The notes under the pieces were generated by a model. That model was not told the DNA's origin, did not search any database, and was given only the letters and a program-made list of their open reading frames with translations. DNA of 64,000 bases, taken from Marinomonas rhodophyticola. Its GTDB lineage: Bacteria > Pseudomonadota > Gammaproteobacteria > Pseudomonadales > Marinomonadaceae. The translations under genes were made by a program, and so were the position numbers. The stretch covers positions 82,501 through 146,500 of the forward strand of contig NZ_JAPEUL010000009.1 of the NCBI RefSeq assembly GCF_026113935.1, in the 5' to 3' direction. Shown here in pieces: positions 58,848 to 64,000 of this stretch (positions are counted from its first letter, which is position 1; each line of letters starts with the position of its first letter).

Positions 58848-60455
58848 ATGAAATTAAACCAGCGTTTTATCACGCATATTGCGGTAACTGGCGTCGCCCT
58901 ATCTTTGACGGCCTGCTCTATGATGGGACCGCAAAAGCCCGACTGGAAAGAAGACAAAGAATACAAAGTCACCATATTACACACCAATGACCATCATGGT
59001 CGTTTTTGGCAAAACAGTAACGGCGAATACGGCATGGCCGCTCGCAAAACTTTGATCGATAATATTCGTGAAGAAGTCGTATTAGACAATGGTAATTCCT
59101 TACTGCTGTCTGGTGGTGATATCAATACTGGCGTTCCTGAATCTGACTTACAAGACGCTGAGCCTGACTTCCGCGGCATGAATATGTTGAAATACGATGC
59201 CATGGCATTGGGTAATCATGAATTCGATAACCCACTTTCTGTCTTGAAAAAGCAACAAGAATGGGCGGGCTTTCCTTTCCTTTCAGCCAATATTTTAGAT
59301 GCAAAAACAGGCAAACCACTGTTTGACGCCTATAAAATATTTCAAGTTGACGATTTAAAAATTGCGGTTGTGGGCTTCACCACGGACGATACCGTGAAAC
59401 TGGGCAACCCTGAGTTCCTTGAAGGCATCAAAATTGAGTCGCCAATTAGCGTTGCCAAAACCCTGATTCCTGAACTGCGCAAGAAAGCAGATCTCGTTGT
59501 TGCAGTGACCCACATGGGGCATTACCAAGACGGCAACTACGGTGGTAACGCACCAGGTGATGTCACTCTAGCTCGCACTGTTCCAGGGATCGATGTCATT
59601 GTCGGTGGTCACTCTCAAAATCCTTTGTTCCAACCAGACGAACAAAATGGCACCCTTATTTTACAAGCCCACGAATGGGGTAAATACGTAGGCCGTCTAG
59701 ACTTTGTCTACAAAAATGGCGCCATCGTTTGGTCTGAATACAAACTGATCCCTGTGAACTTGAAGAAAAAAGTCACCACAGCAGATGGCAAATCTGAGCG
59801 TGTTTTCATTGAACAAGAAATCCCTCAAGACCCAACGATGCTGGCGATGCTAACGCCTTTCCAAGAAAAAGGGGAGAAAGGGATCAACGTGGAAGTCGGT
59901 TCCTCTAATGCAGACTTCGTCGGTGATCGAGATAAAGTGCGTAGTCAAGAAACCAACCTAGGTAACTTGATCGCCTTGGCAATGAAACAAAAAGTGAACG
60001 CTGACATTGGTATCATGAACTCTGGTGGTATTCGCGACAACCTAGAAAAAGGCATTGTTACCTACAAGAGCGTATTGAAAGTACAACCTTTCGGTAACAT
60101 GGTGTCTTATGTTGATTTCAGCGCCACTGAACTAACTGATTACCTTTCTGCTGCCGCAGCAAAAGAAGCAGGTACTGGGGCATTTGCTCAATTTGACGGT
60201 GTTTCTTTGACACTAAAAGACGGTAAAGCAACCAACATCATGGTGGCAGGCAAAGCACTGGATATGAATAAGACTTATCGCGTTGCTGTAAACAACTACA
60301 CAGCTTCAGGTGGTGATGGTTACCCTAAAATTTCTGATCATCCAAACTACGTAAACTCAGGTTATGTGGATGCCGATGTGTTAGTAGAATACATCCAAAA
60401 GAATTCACCATTGGATGGCGCGAAATTTGCTCCAACAGGCGCGGTGAAACGTTAA
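58848..60455 (+). CDS. ushA: UDP-sugar hydrolase / 5'-nucleotidase
   Basis: UshA hydrolyses UDP-sugars and 5'-nucleotides outside the cytoplasm for nucleoside and sugar recovery. The 535-residue protein has a lipoprotein signal with lipobox LTAC (Cys at residue 23), the metallophosphatase motifs ILHTNDHHGRFW, GGDINTGVPESDLQDAEPDF, GNHEFDNPL and GGHSQ, and the C-terminal nucleotide-binding domain with GGIRDN and VNNYTASGGDGYP. It is very close to E. coli UshA, but that protein is freely periplasmic while this one seems lipid-anchored. AAAGGA precedes the ATG. It stands alone after the gts operon. Confidence 0.95.
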   Translation: MKLNQRFITHIAVTGVALSLTACSMMGPQKPDWKEDKEYKVTILHTNDHHGRFWQNSNGEYGMAARKTLIDNIREEVVLDNGNSLLLSGGDINTGVPESDLQDAEPDFRGMNMLKYDAMALGNHEFDNPLSVLKKQQEWAGFPFLSANILDAKTGKPLFDAYKIFQVDDLKIAVVGFTTDDTVKLGNPEFLEGIKIESPISVAKTLIPELRKKADLVVAVTHMGHYQDGNYGGNAPGDVTLARTVPGIDVIVGGHSQNPLFQPDEQNGTLILQAHEWGKYVGRLDFVYKNGAIVWSEYKLIPVNLKKKVTTADGKSERVFIEQEIPQDPTMLAMLTPFQEKGEKGINVEVGSSNADFVGDRDKVRSQETNLGNLIALAMKQKVNADIGIMNSGGIRDNLEKGIVTYKSVLKVQPFGNMVSYVDFSATELTDYLSAAAAKEAGTGAFAQFDGVSLTLKDGKATNIMVAGKALDMNKTYRVAVNNYTASGGDGYPKISDHPNYVNSGYVDADVLVEYIQKNSPLDGAKFAPTGAVKR

Positions 60456-60464
60456 TTGCAATGA

Positions 60465-60534
60465 TTTAGTCACCTCACTTAGGTGACTAAAAAGCCCAAT
60501 AGACAGTAGGCTACTGTCTATTGGGGCTTTTTTA
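60465..60534 (+). terminator. Tandem terminator after ushA
   Basis: Two hairpins follow each other: TTTAGTCACCT / AGGTGACTAAA (60465-60491), then AGCCCAATAGACAGTAG against CTACTGTCTATTGGGGCT with one bulged G, followed by seven T. Confidence 0.85.
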
Positions 60535-60566
60535 TTGGTCATTCTCAGTCAACTGCCGGATTTCCA

Positions 60567-61076
60567 CTACTGCTTTTGATAAGACAAAGACCAAGTTAAA
60601 GGTGTTGGTAGTTTTTCAGACTCTAATTTGACAGTAAATAATAGCTCGTTGTCGCTGACTTGTTGCCATGTGTTCGTTCGCTTACCACGCTCAGACTCAA
60701 GTACTAGAATCACCGCATCGGTGGTTTGCTGGTAAGTACCTGATATCTCGACACCCTCTTCGTCTTTCTTAATCACTTCGCCACTGGCATTCACTGGTAT
60801 CGTATCCGCATCAAGCGCATCACACTGCCACTGAAACCGCTCGGTTTGCCAACCTAATACCCATTGCTGACACACCTGCGTCTGTTTCTGTAATACAGGC
60901 CGCGCTAAGGCACGAATGAAGAAATTCATTTCCTGTGCTACGTTTTCCACCGCTTCATCCAGTTTCGCTTGCGTATTATCTGCGTCTTGCAACCGCCAGG
61001 TTCCCTCCAAACTCAATGCTTGCACACCAGAACTGACTACTATGCTCAATACACTAACACCGATCAATTTATTCAC
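60567..61076 (-). CDS. Uncharacterised small secreted protein
   Basis: I do not recognise a family. With a GTG start at 61076, preceded by AAGGAG at a good distance, the product is about 169 residues with a signal peptide (VNKLIGVSVLSIVVSS, cleavage after VQA). The mature part has LSLEGTWRLQDADNTQAKLD, two Cys (CQQW and QWQCDAL, a likely disulfide), and a beta-rich second half (VEISGTYQQTTDAVILVLE). The GTWRL...SGTY pattern recalls lipocalin-like or lipid-binding secreted proteins, but this is weak. An open frame reaching 61163 would hide the signal peptide. It lies between ushA and the GGDEF/EAL gene, both separate units. Confidence 0.65.
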   Translation of the reverse strand: MNKLIGVSVLSIVVSSGVQALSLEGTWRLQDADNTQAKLDEAVENVAQEMNFFIRALARPVLQKQTQVCQQWVLGWQTERFQWQCDALDADTIPVNASGEVIKKDEEGVEISGTYQQTTDAVILVLESERGKRTNTWQQVSDNELLFTVKLESEKLPTPLTWSLSYQKQ

Positions 61077-61185
61077 CTTGCTTCTCCTTATTTTTATTGT
61101 GAATAGATCATCGCAGAGTGTAAGAGACTTGTAAGGCGCAAAAACGCTCACAATAACTAACATTTAGCGCCAAAAATCAGCACAA

Positions 61186-63600
61186 CTAAGCATCTTGGCA
61201 CTCAAGGGGAAACACCTCGTTATCTTTTAGGTATAAGGTAGCCAGATCGACTTTGACAGGCTTCGAAAAATAATACCCTTGGTAACGCGTACAATCTATG
61301 CGCTCTAAAATCTGTTTCTCAACAAGACTTTCAACCCCTTCTGCTAATACAGACAAATTCATATGCTCGGCCATAGACACTATGGTGTTAACGATCACAT
61401 GGCTATTAGGGTCAGTCGATAAATCGCGTATAAACGTCTGATCAATCTTCAGTTGATTGAGCGGAAAATGCTGTAAATATCGTAAAGAAGAATACCCCGT
61501 GCCAAAGTCATCAACAGAAAAACGAATGCCATATTCTTTCAAACGCCACATTTTTTCTGCCACCGAGGCAATGTTTTCCACCAGCATCCCCTCTGTGATT
61601 TCCAGATCGAGCAGGCTCGGATCCACTTGCGTCGTTTCTATTACCGCTACCACTGTACTTACAAAGTCTTCTTGCGCAAACTGATAAGGACTAATATTCA
61701 CCGCCACACCTTCAAATGACGAAGGAAGCCCCATATCTTGCCAAACTTTCAGTTGGCGACAAGCATTTTCAAGCACCCAACGCCCAATTTCATAGATCAA
61801 ACCAATTTCTTCTGCCACAGGAATGAAACGCGCCGGTGACACAAAACCAAGCTCAGGATGATACCAACGTAACAAGGCTTCATAACCGATTAACTCACCA
61901 AGTTTATTCACTTGGGGCTGATAAACTAAATAGAACTCTTCGTTATGAATGGCGCCATGTAAGGCTTTTTCTAATATAGCAAGATCCGTAATTTGCTGGA
62001 GCATTTCTTGGCGGTAAAAACGAAAACCATTGCGGCCCTTTTTCTTCGCCTCGTACATAGCGGTATCCGCTTGTCGAAGAATCTGAGAATCACAGGCATC
62101 CCCGAAGGGAAACAAACTGATGCCAATACTCGCAGAGATAAATATATCGGTCTGTTCTAAGCGAAACACTTTAGACAACTGTAACAGTAAGACTTCTGCA
62201 AGAATCGTTGCCCTGTGCTGCGCCTCATCATGGTCATTAGCGAGCACAGGCAATAAGAGTACAAACTCATCACCACCAATCCGTACAGCAATATCCGACT
62301 CGGATAAACAAGACACTATACGCCTAGCAGCTTCGATCAGAAGGGCATCACCAACATGATGTCCCATTGAATCATTCACATTTTTAAAGCGATCTAAATC
62401 AATAAACACTAAACCGCCAACTTGGCCGGTACTACGCGCCTCCGAAATCACCTTATCCAAATGCTGATTCAAAAAGCGTCTATTAGGCAAATTAGTCAAA
62501 GCGTCGTAATACGCTAAAAACTTGACCTGTTCTTGATCCTTTTTACGCTGCGTAATGTCACGGAAAGACGCTAAAAAGCGCGCTTCTTCATCCAAATAGA
62601 TGATGTTTGCACACACTTCGACGGGAAAATGCTCCCCATTGCTACGATGATATTCTGCTTCAAATATCTTAGGGTCGCCTTGAGCACTTTTGGCCCAGTC
62701 TTGCAACAAACTGGGCGTTTGTTCTGGATCTATGTCTTGGATATTTAACGTAAGTAATTTAGGCGCGTCATACATCAACAAACGACAGGTTTCATGGTTA
62801 CAATCGAGTATTTCGCCCTTCAAATTTGTCAGCAACATACACTCACTGGATTGATGCAAAACCGCTTTAAAATACGCTTCTCGTTTGGCTAATTCACTTT
62901 CAACTTTTTTCGTTTGTGCCAAAGTGCGGTGATGGTACGAGCCAATATCCCCAGCTCATCTTCCCGAGACGTTTGTTTGAATTGCAATTGCGCAGGGTCG
63001 TTTTCTGCTTTTTCTAATAGGCTAAGCTGCCCAATTAATCGTGACAGAGGATGGGAGATCTGTACATAAAACAGCATAAACATCGCCGCACCAAGCAACA
63101 TAGCCGACAATAACGATGTGCCGATTAAGCGAAAACTACGGCGAATAAAGCCATTGGTCACAGTGCCACTGTCTATGGTGACAACAATGGTTCCGACCTC
63201 TAAATCATTATTACGCCTTAAATTTAAACGAAAAAATTTCGGTAAATCGCTAAAAATGTGTTCCGACAACCAGCGAGATGATAAAGGCTCCAGGGGGCGA
63301 TAAGTACTTGCCAACTCATAGCCCAAATCGTCTTCTAAGCGCGCCGTATGAAAACTATTCGAACGCATTAGACCAGTCAGCACTTTTTTCGCCAAGGTTT
63401 CATCCAATGAATACGCGGCTTCCGTTGCCGCATTTTCAACAATTTGCAGCGTTGACATCACCTGCTTCTGAATGGTGGACTTTTCATCCTGCCAATCAAA
63501 AAACACTTGAAAGGAACTCATCAACAAACTCAACAATAACAAAAGCACCAGAAGCCCACTTGGCTTGCTGATAAGAAAGGCGTTTACGCAAAGCTAACAT
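61186..63600 (-). CDS. Membrane PAS-GGDEF-EAL protein (c-di-GMP turnover, two compensating frameshifts)
   Basis: The order is a TM helix (KWLLVLLLLLSLLMSSF after correction), a periplasmic segment of about 110 residues, a second helix (LIGTSLLSAMLLGAAMFMLF), a HAMP-like linker, PAS, GGDEF and EAL. The active-site motifs RIGGDEFVLLLP, YEALLRW, LEITEGMLV and DDFGTGYSSLRYL are intact, so both synthesis and breakdown of c-di-GMP are possible. Two breaks are seen: one base too many at 63555-63557 near the first helix and one missing at the T6 tract 62905-62910 between linker and PAS. Joined length is about 804 residues. The ATG at 63600 (MLALRKRLSYQQAKW) has GAGGGA upstream, which fits better than the start at 63548. 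The binding-protein gene ends 26 bases upstream. Confidence 0.88.
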
Positions 63601-63626
63601 AATCCCTCACCGTTTATAGCGCGAAC

Positions 63627-64000
63627 TTAAGGCGCAAAAAATAGCCCGTATTGCTTAAAAATTTCTTCCCTTTTGCCGCTTCGATCGAGTTCTTTCAAAC
63701 CTTCATTTAATGTATCACGCCACTTTTGAGCATCAGGATAACGTTTACTAAAACAGACTGTATAGTGATCCAATCCCAACCCCTTCACGTCATAAAAACT
63801 TAGCCTATCAGCAACGCCCATTTGCTGAGCTTCAAACAGGACGCTGTCACGCTCCGTCATGAAAATATCTTGATTACGCCGTAAGATCAGATTAATCCCT
63901 TGCTCTAACCCAGTAACAGAAGAATACGGAATGTTCGCATCCTGCAATATATTAGTTTGTGACCAACCATTCACCGCCGCCACATCAAACCTTGTCAGTA
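63627..64000 (-). CDS. Family 3 periplasmic substrate-binding protein, C-terminal fragment
   Basis: The gene enters from the right edge and its N-terminus is not in the window. The visible ~124 residues include AAVNGWSQTNIL, LEQGINLILRRNQDIFMTER, VCFSKRYPDAQKWRDTLNEG and the C-terminal FKQYGLFFAP, as in amino-acid-type (SBP family 3) binding proteins. It ends 26 bases before the GGDEF/EAL gene on the same strand, so the two are probably one unit in which the binding protein could act as a periplasmic sensor partner rather than a transporter subunit. That is inference from order. Confidence 0.75.
   Translation of the reverse strand, partial: LTRFDVAAVNGWSQTNILQDANIPYSSVTGLEQGINLILRRNQDIFMTERDSVLFEAQQMGVADRLSFYDVKGLGLDHYTVCFSKRYPDAQKWRDTLNEGLKELDRSGKREEIFKQYGLFFAP

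Noticed and set aside
4041-63600. Programmed ribosomal frameshifting as the cause of the frame breaks
   Set aside because: The sites share no slippery heptamer with downstream pseudoknot, both signs of shift occur, and unrelated housekeeping genes are affected.
1-64000. Insertion sequences, prophage, integrons, attachment sites or CRISPR arrays
   Set aside because: No transposase, integrase, phage or cas genes and no regular direct repeats were seen; the tRNA-Leu is not followed by an integrase gene or an obvious duplicated tRNA end.

Overview
The window looks like a chromosome segment of a marine gammaproteobacterium of the Oceanospirillales, most likely Marinomonas or a close relative. This rests on moderate GC, gene orders shared with Pseudomonas and its relatives (tkt-epd-pgk-fba divergent from metK; gshB-tonB; rpoH-ftsX-ftsE-ftsY divergent from an M16-like gene and rsmD; metX-metW-rdgB-hemW), and many ABC transporters and chemoreceptors. 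The assignment is inferred from gene content and protein resemblance; no database search was made.

Layout. 1-2.4 kb: end of a polyamine-type ABC operon on the minus strand. 2.7-4.7 kb: a chemoreceptor. 4.8-7.3 kb: serA and trmA. 7.4-12.8 kb: a minus-strand operon of a LuxP-like periplasmic receptor, a LuxQ-like membrane sensor whose kinase and receiver parts look non-catalytic, mtnN (Pfs nucleosidase) and an envelope protein. 12.9-13.0 kb: tRNA-Leu(UAG). 13.2-18.9 kb: fba, pgk, epd, tkt. 19.2-24.9 kb: metK, rsmE, tolC, gshB, tonB. 25-31 kb: rpoH, ftsX, ftsE, ftsY, an M16-like gene and rsmD. 31.3-33.2 kb: a second chemoreceptor. 33.4-37 kb: metX, metW, rdgB, hemW. 37.4-38.9 kb: a BCCT transporter. 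39.0-39.8 kb: a yybP-ykoY type manganese riboswitch and the UPF0016 exporter it should control. 39.8-42.4 kb: a cNMP/CBS/DUF294 protein coupled to a DnaQ-like exonuclease. 42.4-51.5 kb: an alpha-glucoside cluster (regulator, aglA, ATPase, aglG, aglF, aglE) and a fructokinase. 51.7-58.6 kb: a two-component pair and a glucose-type ABC operon. 58.8-64 kb: ushA, a small secreted protein, a GGDEF/EAL protein and a partial amino-acid-type binding protein.

How it fits together. The 42-60 kb block is a coherent sugar uptake and use region: alpha-glucosides are imported and split inside the cell, fructose is phosphorylated, glucose is imported under a GltR/GtrS-like pair, and UshA recovers nucleotide sugars. 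The 7.4-12.8 kb operon joins a LuxPQ-like receptor to the enzyme that produces the precursor of autoinducer-2, and is the most unusual unit in the window.

Data quality. Eighteen single-base reading-frame breaks are visible in 14 genes, most at short homopolymers, including in housekeeping genes (rsmE, epd, metX, tolC). Several genes carry compensating +1/-1 pairs. This pattern points to indel errors in the sequence rather than real gene decay. The affected genes are therefore given as one full-length CDS each, with the break positions stated.
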